Assembly (NCBI RefSeq): GCF_003633615.1
Contig: NZ_RBKU01000001.1
Coordinates: forward strand, 4,278,001 to 4,342,000
Length of the DNA stretch: 64,000 bases
Direction of reading: 5' to 3'
From: Mucilaginibacter gracilis
GTDB taxonomy: Bacteria > Bacteroidota > Bacteroidia > Sphingobacteriales > Sphingobacteriaceae
Shown: positions 1 to 10,800 of the stretch, one piece after another
Position numbering within the stretch: position 1 is the first letter of the stretch
Layout of the letters: each line of letters starts with the position of its first letter
Made by a program: the position numbers and the translations under genes
Notes under the pieces: generated by a model
The model's input: the letters and a program-made list of their open reading frames with translations, nothing else
Database searches by the model: none
Told to the model about the DNA's origin: nothing

Positions 1-1485
1 TCGTTTAATACCTTTAACGGCATCCCGGCTACCGCTAACAGCTATTTATTGCGTAACATTTTAAAAAACAAATGGAACTACAAGGGCTTTGTGGTAAGCG
101 ATTGGAACTCGATTGGCGAGATGCTGATTTGGGGTTACGCGCGTGATAAGCAGGACGCTGCCTTTAAGGCCATTACCGCAGGGAGCGATATGGATATGGA
201 GGGCTCAATATACCGTAAAAACCTGGTAACACTGGTTAAAGAAGGTAAAGTGAATATAGCACTAATTGACGACGCGGTTAAACGCATCTTATATAAAAAA
301 TACGAACTTGGTTTGTTTGACGATCCCTACAAATTTTGCGACGAGGCGCGTGAGCAACAGGTTTTGAACGATCCTCAAAACCGTGTAGCGGCGAGGGCCG
401 TAGCCGAAAAATCAATAGTGCTGTTGAAAAACGAAAACCAGGTGCTGCCCCTAACAGCCAAGGTAAAAACCATTGCGCTGATAGGCCCGCTGGTAAAGGC
501 CAAACGCGACCAGGCAGGTGCATGGAATGTTAACCAGGACACTACCGAAATTGTGAGTATGTATGATGGGGTACTTTCGGCAGTTGCTAAAAATCAGCAG
601 TTAGTATACGCTAAGGGGGGCACCGTTCAGCGCAGCAGCGAACAGGATATTGCCGAAGCGGTATCGATTGCAGCCAAATCAGACGTGGTGATTATGGCTT
701 TGGGCGAAACCTTTGATATGAGTGGCGAATCAAAATCACGCGCAAATATTGAACTGCCCGGTGATCAGCAAAAGCTTTTTGATGCCATAGAACAAACCGG
801 AAAGCCCATTATTGTAATCATAATGGGTGGCCGGCCATTAATATTTAACAAAATAGCCGATAAGGCGCAAGCCATTTTATATACCTGGTGGCTGGGCAGC
901 GAAGCCGGAAATGCTATTGCTGATGTTCTGTTTGGTAAGTATAATCCTGCGGGCAAATTACCGGTTAGCTTTCCGCGGTCAATGGGCCAAATACCGCTAT
1001 TTTATAGCCAAACCAACACCGGCAGGCCATATAACAACGAAGCCAACAAGTTATACCTATCATCGTATATTGATGAGCAAAATACACCCCGTTACGAATT
1101 TGGATATGGTTTAAGTTATACCACATTTAGTTACTCCGACTTAAAAATTGATAAACCTGTTTTAAGCACCGGTGATTCCCTTAGGGTTACATTTAAAATT
1201 ACCAATACGGGGAAATATGCGGGTGAAGAAGTGGCGCAACTATACCTGCGCGACGAGGTAGCTTCGGTAGTGCAACCGGTTAAATTATTGAAAGATTTTA
1301 GCAAGGTAATGTTAAAACCGGGCGAAAGTAAAACGCTTGTGTTTATTGTGAATAAAGAGAAGCTATCTTTTTACAACAAATATATGGCCTGGGTTACAGA
1401 GCCGGGTAACTTTAAACTGATGATTGGCTCTTCGTCTGATGACATACGGTTAAAAGGCAGCTTTGAATTAACGGATGGGAAATAA
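1..1485 (+). CDS. Glycoside hydrolase family 3, 3' part (beta-glucosidase type)
   Basis: C-terminal part of a GH3 exo-glycosidase, the kind that removes terminal beta-linked glucose or xylose from oligosaccharides. The frame is open from base 1 (SFNTFNGIPATANS...), so the true start is left of the window. The stretch VVSDWNS near base 91 is where GH3 enzymes carry the nucleophile aspartate. The alpha/beta sandwich domain follows (ALGETFDMSGESKSR, LPVSFPRS), then a fibronectin III-like C-terminal domain from about base 1150 (TFKITNTGKYAGEEVAQLYL), as in BglX-type enzymes. Any export signal would be in the missing part. It converges on the next gene and shares a hairpin terminator with it. The substrate cannot be told from sequence alone. 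Confidence 0.93.
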   Translation, partial: SFNTFNGIPATANSYLLRNILKNKWNYKGFVVSDWNSIGEMLIWGYARDKQDAAFKAITAGSDMDMEGSIYRKNLVTLVKEGKVNIALIDDAVKRILYKKYELGLFDDPYKFCDEAREQQVLNDPQNRVAARAVAEKSIVLLKNENQVLPLTAKVKTIALIGPLVKAKRDQAGAWNVNQDTTEIVSMYDGVLSAVAKNQQLVYAKGGTVQRSSEQDIAEAVSIAAKSDVVIMALGETFDMSGESKSRANIELPGDQQKLFDAIEQTGKPIIVIIMGGRPLIFNKIADKAQAILYTWWLGSEAGNAIADVLFGKYNPAGKLPVSFPRSMGQIPLFYSQTNTGRPYNNEANKLYLSSYIDEQNTPRYEFGYGLSYTTFSYSDLKIDKPVLSTGDSLRVTFKITNTGKYAGEEVAQLYLRDEVASVVQPVKLLKDFSKVMLKPGESKTLVFIVNKEKLSFYNKYMAWVTEPGNFKLMIGSSSDDIRLKGSFELTDGK

Positions 1486-1633
1486 GCACCCTGATAAGTA
1501 ATTTATTTTGAAGTTTATTTGTACAGTTTTTGCGTTTAATTGGTGTTGCATTTCGAGGATTAACTTTTAAATACCTGGTTGTTATTGGCTGGGCATCGCC
1601 GTTAACCATAAAGCAAAGCCAAACTAAAAACAA

Positions 1634-1674
1634 AAAAAACGAACCGATGCTTTTGCCGCATCGGTTCGTTTTTC
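1634..1674. terminator. Bidirectional hairpin terminator
   Basis: A perfect stem (AACGAACCGATGC pairing with GCATCGGTTCGTT, loop TTTTGCC) is flanked by an A-run on the left and a T-run on the right. It sits between the convergent GH3 gene and the thioredoxin-like gene and can stop transcription from both sides. Confidence 0.85.
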
Positions 1675-1703
1675 TCTAACAATAATTATTTATTGCGGTG
1701 TTG

Positions 1704-2843
1704 CTATTTGTAAATTTCTTTCAGTTTTGCATTTAAGGCTTCTCCGCGCAAATATTTTGCAACAATTTTACCTTTAGGGTCAATTAAAAAGTTCATCGGT
1801 ATAGCCGTTACACTGTAAAGTTTAGCTACCTGGTTATCCCAGGCTTTAAGGTCGGATACTTGTGTCCAGGTCAACCCGTCGTCTTTTATTGCTTTCAGCC
1901 ATTTTTCTTTGTCGGCCGGCTTGTCTAACGATACACCCAAAATCCGGAATCCTTTATCCTTAAAATCGGCGTAGGCCTTAATGAGGTTCGGATTTTCGCG
2001 GCGGCATGGGCCGCACCACGAAGCCCAAAAATCAACAAGTACGTAATGTCCGCGGAAGTCTGAAAGCTTTACAGGCTTACCGTTTACATCGTCCTGCGTA
2101 AAGTCGGGTGCTATTACGCCTTCCTCGGTGCGAACAACTTCCAGGATACGCTTTAAAGATGCCTGGCCGAGTTCGGAGCCGCGTATCTCAGGCGATAATT
2201 TGTTAAACACTTTTTCGGTGGCTTGCGCGTCAAAGGTTTCTCCCATTGTTGAATTTAACGCTACAATAGCCATGTAAGAATCCGGATGCTCCAGCGCGTA
2301 TTTTCTTTTAGCGGCTATAGTTTCGGCGGTAATTTTGGCAGCGCGCCGCTCTAACGAGTTAATGTAGGCGGTATCTGCTTTTTGCTGTGCGTTTTTAGAT
2401 CTGTATTCATCGTTTAAAGCCGTAAACTGGTCGTAAATAGGCTTCAGCAGGGCACCCATCGCAGCGTTATCGTCGTTCACGGCCGATCCGTAAATTTTAG
2501 CTTTGTTGATAGAGTCGGCAGTTTCTATCCTGAGGTTTTTGTTCTCAATGTAAAAGCCGTAAACATCATATACGGGTTTGTAAATGGGGTTATCGGGCAT
2601 ACCATCGTGTATAATGCGGATATGAGCCTCCCTGGTTGATGGTACAATACCCTTAAACTCAAAAAAACCTTTGTTAAGCACCGTTGAATCAAGATGGCGC
2701 ACGCCATTGATATGGTAGCTCAAAAACGCTTTTGCGGGTTTATCCAGCGTGCCTATTTTACCGGTAATGACGTATCCTTGCTGGGCGGCGCACCATAAAG
2801 GTAAGCCTAACATGGTCATTAAAAAGAACGTTAAATTTTTCAT
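1704..2843 (-). CDS. TlpA-like thiol-disulfide protein with N-terminal DUF4369-like domain
   Basis: 379 residues. An N-terminal signal peptide (MKNLTFFLMTMLGLPLWCAAQ) of about 20 residues directs it to the periplasm. Residues about 22-110 resemble the DUF4369 beta domain that precedes many Bacteroidota thioredoxins (GKIGTLDKPAKAFLSY). A helical linker follows and a TlpA/AhpC-TSA thioredoxin fold occupies roughly 250-379, with the redox motif WCGPC at Cys277 and Cys280 and a cis-proline region SVTAIPMNFL. It is the last gene of a minus-strand operon behind an S41 protease, a second thioredoxin-like protein and a SusC/SusD pair. The family reduces or oxidises extracytoplasmic thiols; the actual partner is unknown. 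No odd features. Confidence 0.88.
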   Translation of the reverse strand: MKNLTFFLMTMLGLPLWCAAQQGYVITGKIGTLDKPAKAFLSYHINGVRHLDSTVLNKGFFEFKGIVPSTREAHIRIIHDGMPDNPIYKPVYDVYGFYIENKNLRIETADSINKAKIYGSAVNDDNAAMGALLKPIYDQFTALNDEYRSKNAQQKADTAYINSLERRAAKITAETIAAKRKYALEHPDSYMAIVALNSTMGETFDAQATEKVFNKLSPEIRGSELGQASLKRILEVVRTEEGVIAPDFTQDDVNGKPVKLSDFRGHYVLVDFWASWCGPCRRENPNLIKAYADFKDKGFRILGVSLDKPADKEKWLKAIKDDGLTWTQVSDLKAWDNQVAKLYSVTAIPMNFLIDPKGKIVAKYLRGEALNAKLKEIYK

Positions 2844-2881
2844 GTGTGTTTGTGGGTGTTTATTAATTAACTGCTGTTTAG

Positions 2882-4477
2882 TTACAGAGCCTTTGCGCCA
2901 TCAAGATAGGTAGAGTATTGGCGGCCGTTGTTTAAAATGTTTATCGCTTCGCGGATGCTTGTATTTTCTTTGCTGATTACGCGGAGATAATACTCGTGCC
3001 CAGAAAATAACTGCGCTGCTATTTCGGCCTTAATTTCCAGGGCAAGGAGGTCAAAAATGCGATCTTTATTATGTACAGGCAATTGGATGCCTTGTTTTTC
3101 TGCCACCCTGGCAATCTCGTTTATCTTGCGTTGAGCTACTTTGTAGCCGCTATTAAAAGCATCAAAATCCGGATAGGCAGCTTTTAGCTCATCACGGTGC
3201 TCATCTACAAGCTGCCATGCAGTTTGGTTAACCGCTCCGGTTGCTGCTACTGCTTTAAGCCAGGTAGCATCCTGCAAGGTATCCAGGGGTACTAACTTAT
3301 CGGGCAAAATGCCGCTGTGGTTATATATCACCCGTTTACTAACCAGGGTATGAGTTTTTAACGAATCGGGCAGGGTAATTGGTTTATCGGAGAATAATTC
3401 GCCGCTCATATAACGGTTAGTAATATCCGCGTTGTAATTAACGCCTTTATAGGGTTTTTGCACCGTTCTTCCGGCTGGTGTAAACAACCTTCCACCGGTT
3501 AGCTCCAGCACCGAGCCATCCGGAAGCGGTACTGGCCGTTGTGTTAATCCTTTCCCAAACGTTCTGCGCCCAACAATTACCGCGCGGTCCCAGTCTTGTA
3601 AGGCGCCGGCTAGCAATTCGCTGGCCGATGCCGTATTTTGGTCAACCAGCACCACCAGTTTGCCACCCCATGACGTGCCCGATGCCGATGCATAGTAATA
3701 GTCGCGGCCTTTATCACGGTCTACGGTGTAGTACACCATCTGATCTTTCTTCAGAAACTCGTCGGCTACGCCTAAAGCGGCTTCAACATATCCGCCGCCA
3801 TTGCCTTGTAGGTCTAATATGAGCGATCTCATCCCCTGTTTTTTAAGGCTTTTTAAGGCATCTTCAATTTCGGGTTGCGTTGTTTGGGCAAATATCCCTA
3901 TCGAAATGTAGCCAATATCGCTGTTCAGCATATAGGCTGCCCTCACCGAATGGTCTGCCACAGCACCCCGAATTAAATTAACTGTAATTTTCCTTTTTGA
4001 TGCCTGGCGATAAAGCTCCAGCCTGATTGGCGAATTATTGACGCCCCGTATTTTTTTCAAAATATCCATGTTGCTAAACCTGGCCCCGGTTACTACCTCG
4101 CTATCAATTTTTAAGATGCGGTCGCCCGGCATTATCCCGCCTTTTTCGGCAGGGCCGCCAGGGATGATCTGGGTAATAAAAACACTGTCGTTCTGACTAA
4201 TATATTGTATGCCGATGCCTACAAAAGAGCCGCTCATCATGGTTTTCATCTCCTGCGCCTCTTTGGCGCTAAAATATTTGGAGTGCGGGTCGAGCGAGGT
4301 AAACATCCCTTTGATGGCGGCATCAATAAGGGCCTGATCACTCAGCGAATCGACGTAATTTTTTTGAATAGCGGTAAGGGCTGTGTACAACTTATCCTTG
4401 GTGCTTATTTGGGCCGAGGTAAATTGGCACGCTGCCATAACAATGATTACCGTTACAAGTATCTTTTTAAGTAACAT
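2882..4477 (-). CDS. S41 family C-terminal processing peptidase
   Basis: 531 residues with a signal peptide ending near SAQ (about residue 23). The order is a helical N-terminal region, a PDZ domain (about 85-165, with SFVGIGIQY and IIPGGPAEKGGIMPGDRIL), then the S41 protease domain (about 180-350). Catalytic Ser286 lies in TASASELLAG and the partner Lys309 in RRTFGKGLTQ, which is the Ser-Lys dyad of tail-specific proteases. The start codon directly abuts the stop of the upstream thioredoxin-like gene, so translation is probably coupled. The C-terminal 200 residues are helical and extend beyond the canonical enzyme. It likely trims secreted or periplasmic proteins; the link to the nearby SusC/D is by operon only. 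Confidence 0.93.
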   Translation of the reverse strand: MLLKKILVTVIIVMAACQFTSAQISTKDKLYTALTAIQKNYVDSLSDQALIDAAIKGMFTSLDPHSKYFSAKEAQEMKTMMSGSFVGIGIQYISQNDSVFITQIIPGGPAEKGGIMPGDRILKIDSEVVTGARFSNMDILKKIRGVNNSPIRLELYRQASKRKITVNLIRGAVADHSVRAAYMLNSDIGYISIGIFAQTTQPEIEDALKSLKKQGMRSLILDLQGNGGGYVEAALGVADEFLKKDQMVYYTVDRDKGRDYYYASASGTSWGGKLVVLVDQNTASASELLAGALQDWDRAVIVGRRTFGKGLTQRPVPLPDGSVLELTGGRLFTPAGRTVQKPYKGVNYNADITNRYMSGELFSDKPITLPDSLKTHTLVSKRVIYNHSGILPDKLVPLDTLQDATWLKAVAATGAVNQTAWQLVDEHRDELKAAYPDFDAFNSGYKVAQRKINEIARVAEKQGIQLPVHNKDRIFDLLALEIKAEIAAQLFSGHEYYLRVISKENTSIREAINILNNGRQYSTYLDGAKAL

Positions 4478-6451
4478 CTATTTTTCTGATTTTAAAAGTT
4501 CAATGGCATAAGATAATTCGTCGGCCAGTTGGCTCGGGCTTCCCGAATAACCTTCGTTGGTGTACCTCATGATACCATCCTTGAGGATGATTTTACGCGG
4601 AATACCGGATGATTTGAAAAATTTGGCCAGCGGCGAAAAAACTTCATCCTGCGCGCCGGTTTCTTTATTAACACCATCAAACAGCACATTAAAGCGCCAG
4701 CCTTCGCGTTTAATAAAGTCTTTCACCTTTTGCTTATAATCTCCAAACTGCTGGGTTGATACAAAATAAAAATCAACCCGGGGGTCTTTGGCGTATTTGT
4801 CAACCAGCATCTGCATACCGGGGAAGGCGGCTATACAGGGCTTGCACCAGGTTGCCCAAAAATCAATAACCACAATTTTACCCTCCCAATCGCTGGAGCG
4901 TACCAGGTTGCCGTTCAAGTCTTCCAATGCAAAAGGCATAACATCCTGATTGAGGAGGTGCGCTTTTACCTCGGCTTTCAAACCGTTTATTTCATCTGCC
5001 GACTTTAATGACGCCAGATACTGCTCATAACCGGCTACGCCATTATGCTCGGCGGTATAAATATCCTTAATGCGGGTAAACATTTTAGGGGTAACTGCGT
5101 TACTCCGCACACTTTGTTCTAATATACCCTTAACGGCCTGGCTTTGCCCCAAGCGGTCAAGCAATTGCACGTGTATTTCGTTAGTTTCGGCATTGGCAAA
5201 TTGGGCGCCTGGGGATAGCTTTTTAAAGTAATCCAGGGCAATTTGATTGTCATCAAGGCTGTAATGAATGTTAATCTGGGTACGGATACGGTCGTCCATT
5301 TGTTTAATGGCATTGGCGGCCGCGTCGGCAGGGGAATCAAAATCCTCCCGGTACGAATGGTCGTTAATTTTAGTTAGTAAATCCTCAGCCAGGCTATCCG
5401 CCAAAGGTTTAACTGCAGCTATCGATACTGTTTTCAGCATCAGCCCGCGGTCAATATTCCATCGGTAAATTTCATTTTCGGTTTTAAAATCCCAGGATTT
5501 CCTCTTCTTAATGATGTCATCGTATTTACCTTCCTGAAAATAAGCCGCCGCAAGGTTACGGTACACACTATAATAAATATAATTCTGGCGGGGGGCATTG
5601 TTCTTTTGCCCGCTTACCGGAAAATCGGCCAAAAACTTTTCGCTGTTCGCGATGATTTGCTGGTTATTTCCTATTTTCATGGCTTGCTTGTAGGCTTCCA
5701 ACCTGGCAAGATCGCCTTGCGGCGCGCGCAGAATAATCTGTTTCCTCAACTCCGCCGCACGGGTTTCATCTTTAAGTTCAAACCCGTAAATCTGGTAAAG
5801 CTCCGTTGTGTCCTGGCCCGAAAGGCCGCCTCCTGTCCATAACTTCTCGAGCAAGGCCGGTGCTACCTGTTTAAACCGTGGCCCGTTAATTAGCCTTTGC
5901 AAAGCGATATAAGCGTGGGCGTACCGTGATGGAGAACTGCCTTTAATTTCTTGCTCTTCTTTTAAAAGCGTTTGTAGCGTATCTGCCGATGGCTTGTTGG
6001 GGAACTTGTTGAAATAACCGGCCGGCCCCCCGAGGCTGGCCGGCATGCGGAACAAGGCTTGCGCCAATGCTCCGCCCGGTAATTTTAAACCCTTTTTATC
6101 AGTTACCGGCCAGGCATATTCATTGGCATTGGTATCAAGGCTTGTTGCGAGGTCAAACTTTAACGCCACAAACGCCGACCTGCTATCCAGGTTAATTTTT
6201 GCCGTAAAATGGTTTCCGGCTTGGGCTTGCAGTGGTAGTGTATCTACACGCCATTGAAAGTTTGCAAACTGGTAAACAAAAACCCTTTTTATTTTTGTGG
6301 GGTCGATGTTCTCTTTACCCGGCGTATAAGCCACTTGTAAGGGCTTTCCCTGGATAGGTTTTTCGGGTTTCAGAATAACCTTTCCCGGCACCGTTTGAGC
6401 TTGGGCTGACGATGCCAGGATGGCCAGCACTATAAAAGTTTTTTTAAACAT
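4478..6451 (-). CDS. Long TlpA-like thioredoxin-domain protein
   Basis: 657 residues with a signal peptide (cleavage near AQAQT, residue 19-20). Residues about 20-130 form a beta domain like those seen before Bacteroidota thioredoxins. The middle (about 150-490) is helical and reads like a TPR-type region (for example YYSVYRNLAAAYFQEGKYDD). A thioredoxin fold begins near 505 and holds WATWCKPC with Cys536 and Cys539. Only 12 bases separate it from susD upstream, and it has no gap to the S41 protease gene downstream, so it belongs to the same operon. The tandem of two thioredoxin proteins around a protease suggests a role in handling disulfide-bonded exported proteins; that is inference. Confidence 0.85.
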   Translation of the reverse strand: MFKKTFIVLAILASSAQAQTVPGKVILKPEKPIQGKPLQVAYTPGKENIDPTKIKRVFVYQFANFQWRVDTLPLQAQAGNHFTAKINLDSRSAFVALKFDLATSLDTNANEYAWPVTDKKGLKLPGGALAQALFRMPASLGGPAGYFNKFPNKPSADTLQTLLKEEQEIKGSSPSRYAHAYIALQRLINGPRFKQVAPALLEKLWTGGGLSGQDTTELYQIYGFELKDETRAAELRKQIILRAPQGDLARLEAYKQAMKIGNNQQIIANSEKFLADFPVSGQKNNAPRQNYIYYSVYRNLAAAYFQEGKYDDIIKKRKSWDFKTENEIYRWNIDRGLMLKTVSIAAVKPLADSLAEDLLTKINDHSYREDFDSPADAAANAIKQMDDRIRTQINIHYSLDDNQIALDYFKKLSPGAQFANAETNEIHVQLLDRLGQSQAVKGILEQSVRSNAVTPKMFTRIKDIYTAEHNGVAGYEQYLASLKSADEINGLKAEVKAHLLNQDVMPFALEDLNGNLVRSSDWEGKIVVIDFWATWCKPCIAAFPGMQMLVDKYAKDPRVDFYFVSTQQFGDYKQKVKDFIKREGWRFNVLFDGVNKETGAQDEVFSPLAKFFKSSGIPRKIILKDGIMRYTNEGYSGSPSQLADELSYAIELLKSEK

Positions 6452-6463
6452 GTAAAATATTTA

Positions 6464-7828
6464 TTACCGTGGGTTTTGTTCAAGTTCGGGGTTGAGCAGG
6501 ATATATTTCTGGCCGATAGGGTACAAATAGCGGTTGCTGTTTGGCGCCAGAGTATAAGTAACGCCTTTCAATACCCGGGTTTTAGTTAACGCGAAGGCGG
6601 CATCATAATTCATGCGTTTCTGATCAAACCAGCGGTATCCTCTGCCTACAAACTCGCGTTTGCGTTCATCTATTACGGTACTAAGGGCCGTTGCTGCATC
6701 GGTGGTAGGCAAGTCGACATAATCGGCGTCTAAAAACCGTTTTTTACGCAAACTATTTACTATCAGCATAGCACCGGTTGCATCGCCCTGGCGGGCCAGG
6801 CACTCGGCTTTGGTGAGCATCACTTCGGGTACCGATGGGCCAGTTTGGATAATATTCTCGCCGCTAAGTTGATATCTCCAGTAACCACGGCCTGTAAATT
6901 TGGGATTAAAGCCACCGCTATTGCCGGCATTAGTGAAAAAAACATATCTCAAATCGCTGGTTCCAAGCAAGTTTAAAGCGTCGGCACTAATGGGGATACC
7001 GGTGTAGTAACCATTTACAATTTTAGATAGTATCACCTCCGGATCGGCAATCCTTTTAGGGATAGCACTACCCGAAGACGCACTGTAAGCCTTAAGATCA
7101 AGCAAGGTGCTTTGTATGCTCAGGGTACTATCGGCATATAGGCCGGCGCGTGTAAAATCGCGCATGTTAAGGTATGTTTTTGACAGGAGCGCGTAGCTTG
7201 CCGCCTTTGACGGCCTGATATTGGCATCAGGAAGCTTTGGGAGCCTGCTTACTGAGGTTACAAGGTCAGTCAATATCTGCGCGTAAACCGTGTTTACACT
7301 GGCCCTTTTTAAACTGGCATACAGGTTTGGCGTTGTTAATAATGGCACACCCAAATCGGTAGCTGCCGTAGTGGCATTGTATTGTTTGCCGTAAATGTTA
7401 ACCAATATTAAATAACAGTTGGCGCGGTGTACCAGCGCTTCGGCGTACAGCTGCTGTTTTAAGGCGTCACTTCCATTCTTCGAGGTTAATACACCATCAA
7501 TAACCGTATTACAGTTATAAATAATGTTATATAATTTATCCCAGTCGGTATCGCTCACTGTTTCGGATATGTAAGTATCCGCCCAGGTGTAAACGGCACC
7601 CCATATGGAGTTGATGTTGTTCTGCTGGTTAACATCCGAGTATTCCGTATCGTCGCCAGATATGATAGGGTAACCATAGCTGCCCTCAAAAACGTTGGCA
7701 TTATCTAAAAGATAGCGGTAATCGGTGGTATAAGTAAGGGTACGTATACCAGGTTGAGTGATCTCGACATATTTGCGGCAGCTGCTCATGAGGATGAGCA
7801 CCGCAAGTGTGAATATAGTTTTTTTCAT
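6464..7828 (-). CDS. SusD/RagB family outer-membrane nutrient-binding lipoprotein
   Basis: 454 residues. The N-terminus (MKKTIFTLAVLILMSSCRKY) is a lipoprotein signal with the lipobox cysteine at residue 17, as expected for SusD proteins, which sit on the cell surface as the lid of a SusC channel. Family features include the helical TPR scaffold (AEALVHRANCYLILVNIYGKQ) and the C-terminal motif with an ERKREFVGRGYRWFDQKR signature. It lies 6 bases downstream of susC. The ligand is unknown; the operon carries proteases and thioredoxins but no glycosidase, so a peptide or protein substrate is as likely as a sugar. Confidence 0.93.
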   Translation of the reverse strand: MKKTIFTLAVLILMSSCRKYVEITQPGIRTLTYTTDYRYLLDNANVFEGSYGYPIISGDDTEYSDVNQQNNINSIWGAVYTWADTYISETVSDTDWDKLYNIIYNCNTVIDGVLTSKNGSDALKQQLYAEALVHRANCYLILVNIYGKQYNATTAATDLGVPLLTTPNLYASLKRASVNTVYAQILTDLVTSVSRLPKLPDANIRPSKAASYALLSKTYLNMRDFTRAGLYADSTLSIQSTLLDLKAYSASSGSAIPKRIADPEVILSKIVNGYYTGIPISADALNLLGTSDLRYVFFTNAGNSGGFNPKFTGRGYWRYQLSGENIIQTGPSVPEVMLTKAECLARQGDATGAMLIVNSLRKKRFLDADYVDLPTTDAATALSTVIDERKREFVGRGYRWFDQKRMNYDAAFALTKTRVLKGVTYTLAPNSNRYLYPIGQKYILLNPELEQNPR

Positions 7829-7834
7829 GATGTT

Positions 7835-10800
7835 TTAAAATGAAGCGTTTACGCCAATTAAATAACTTAAAGCCGGAGGCAGGTTAGAGTAATTACCGGA
7901 GCTATTGGTATACAATGGGTCCAGATGGTCTTTATTGGCGCGCCAGATAATACCTAAGTTTTGGATATTGGCACTAAGCGACAAGCTCTTGAAAATACTC
8001 CTGGGTATATACTTTGCCGGCACGGTATAAGCTAAACTTACTTGTTGCAAGCGTAGATGGTCGCCCTTTTCTACAAGTAAGTCCGAGTTTTGATAACGGA
8101 ATATACTGTTGTAGCTTGAATTGGTAATACCGGGTATGTTGGTAGTTGCCTCGTCCCCAGGTTTGCGCCAGCGGTAAGCTATGTCCTCAACTTTTCCGAT
8201 AGAACCATAAAAAGTAGAGTTATTGGTTGCGTAATTGTTGGTTGTTACCGATGGTTTGGTGAATACACTGCCAAAGTAATAGGTTATTTGCGCCGTTGCA
8301 GAGAAAGGCCCATAATTAAACGTGTTAAAAAAGCCGCCGGTATAAGGCGCGTAGGTTACCCCGGCATATTTAAGATCGGCACGGGTAAAGTTTGATATTG
8401 ATGTGGTACTGCTTACAATGTTGTTATTGCGGTCGTAAACTTGCGACTGGCCCTTGTTATCCAGGCCCGCCCATTTGTAAACAAATAAGGCGCCAACCGG
8501 CAAACCTTCTATATAGGTGCCTCCGGCAAGTATATTGGCCGTTTCGTTGATGTAATGGGCATCGGTAATTTTATTAGTGGCATAAGTGAAGTTAAAGGTT
8601 GAGCTCCATTTGAACTTCCGCATCCGGATCACATCACCTGTTAAACCCAAATCAATGCCGTGGCCAGCCATGGTTGCCGTGTTAAACGTTAGGTAAGACC
8701 AGCCGTAGGTTGGGTTATACACCTGATTAACCGGTATATCCACAGTTTTTTTAGTGTAAATATCAAAGCTCCCGATTAACCGGTTTTTGAACAAGCCGAA
8801 ATCGGTACCGAAATTGATTTGGCGGGTGGTTGACCAGCGCAACGTACTATTTGCGGGGGTACCTATAGTGGCTGTTGTTAAACCGGTGCGGCTATCTGAT
8901 TGGCTGCTCACGGAAAGTACGGTAATGTTGCTTCCTACTGTAGGTACTGTTCCGGCGGTGCCCACAGTTAATCTGACAGCGAGTTTTGACAACCAACTTA
9001 CCTTGCTAAAAAAATCCTCTTTAGTGGCATTCCAACGGAAACCGGCAGACCAGAATGGTTTGGCCCTCACAGATGGGTCAATACCCACCATAGTAGCGTC
9101 ATCAAACCTTACGCTACCTGTGGCAAAATATTTATCCAGAAAGCTATAGCCAGCGTTAGCATAATAAGAAAGATACCTGCGCCTGGTGGCAGAAATACCA
9201 CTTAGGTTATTGCTCAACGTTGTTGAATAGCCGTAAAAGGTAGGGATGGAAGCGTTGGGACTGAATACACCGATAGAATTGGAATCCTGGTTATAGCCGT
9301 AACGGGTTGAGGTGGTGGTAGAGGTACCGGTTTCCCTGATCTCGGTACCGGCTAAAGCAGTTACCTGGTGACCCTCTTTCCACGAATGATCGAAATTTAA
9401 TTGCCCGCGCACATCAGTATCGTAAGCAGTAGGGTTTTCTTCGTAATAAGTGCCCCCATAAGGTATCCCGTACGAAAGTTTACCATTGTTTACCACAGTA
9501 TACGTATTCAATTGGATGCGGTTGGCATAACTATTCAGTTCGTTAATAGTAACGTTACTGCCAAATTGCCGCTGGCTCATAAAGGATACATCGGCATTTA
9601 AGTCTCTGGTTATTTTACCGTTGATGCCTGCAGAGAGCCTGATTGAATTTGTTTTGGAAACTGTATTTGAATAATTTAATTCGTCAATAGCATTATAACC
9701 GAAGGGAAGGTACCCTTGCGATACCAGCCCATCGCCAATAGATTGCCTGAAGATGATGGTGCGTTGAATATGGTTGCCGTTATCATCAACAAGGTTATCA
9801 TATGGCCGCAATGATGTTGTTGTGGTTGAAAGCGCATCTACCGCGGCGCCGTTATATGTACTATTGGAGTAACGGTAATTAAGCCCGGTTCTGATAGTCA
9901 ATGTTTTATTAAACACATCGGATGAGGTGTTTGAATTCAGGATCATATTTTCAGCCCAGTTTCCTTTGTAAAAAGGCTGGTCTTTGGTGTAGTTTCCAGA
10001 AACACTGTAAATCGTATTATCGGCTCCGCCAGATACAGAAATATTGGCCTGGTTGCTCACCGCATTTTGCAACAGATATTTATTGATCTGTTCGAGCGAA
10101 CTATGCGTGCTCAATTCGGCCAAGGCCGCATCGCGCTGGCCTGCTGTGGCCGTTCCGCGTTTTACGCGGTACATCCATTCGGTAGCGTCGCTATTGTTAG
10201 CAGTGTACATGGCACTACCCGAAGAAACTGACGCCGGATCGGTAAGCATTCCCCTGTTCACCAAATCCTGTTCCATATCAATGTACTGGGCACTGTTCAT
10301 CCACTTCAGGTTATTGAAGTTTGGCCGCTGCGAAACGCCCAAAGTGTAATTGGCATTAATAACAGGCAAGCCTTTTTTACCCTTGCGGGTTTCAATCACG
10401 ATAACGCCATTGGCACCGCGCGAACCCCAGATAGATGTTGCAGACGCATCTTTCAATACCGTAATTTGCTCAATATCGTCGGGATTTAAGTTGCCTATTA
10501 CAGCATTGCCGGTTACGTTGCCGGTTAAATTGGTTAGCCGGGGCTGGTCGCTGGGGCTGATGAGCGGGAAGCCGTCTACCACGATGAGTACTGCGCTGTT
10601 TTCGCTATAATCGTTTATGCCACGTACCTGTAGGTAGTTACTGCGTACGTCAAAATTAACACCAGGCAACTTGCCTTCCAGCCTCGACATTAAGTTAACG
10701 GCGGGCATGGCTTGTATTTCATCATGCGAAATGGAAGAGTAGGCACCCGCGGCACGCTCTTTTGATATTTTATGATACCCATCATAAACCACACTTACCT

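Noticed and set aside
1412-1633. 73-codon minus-strand frame overlapping the GH3 gene end
   Set aside because: No domain, lies over a confident gene end and the terminator; a shadow frame.
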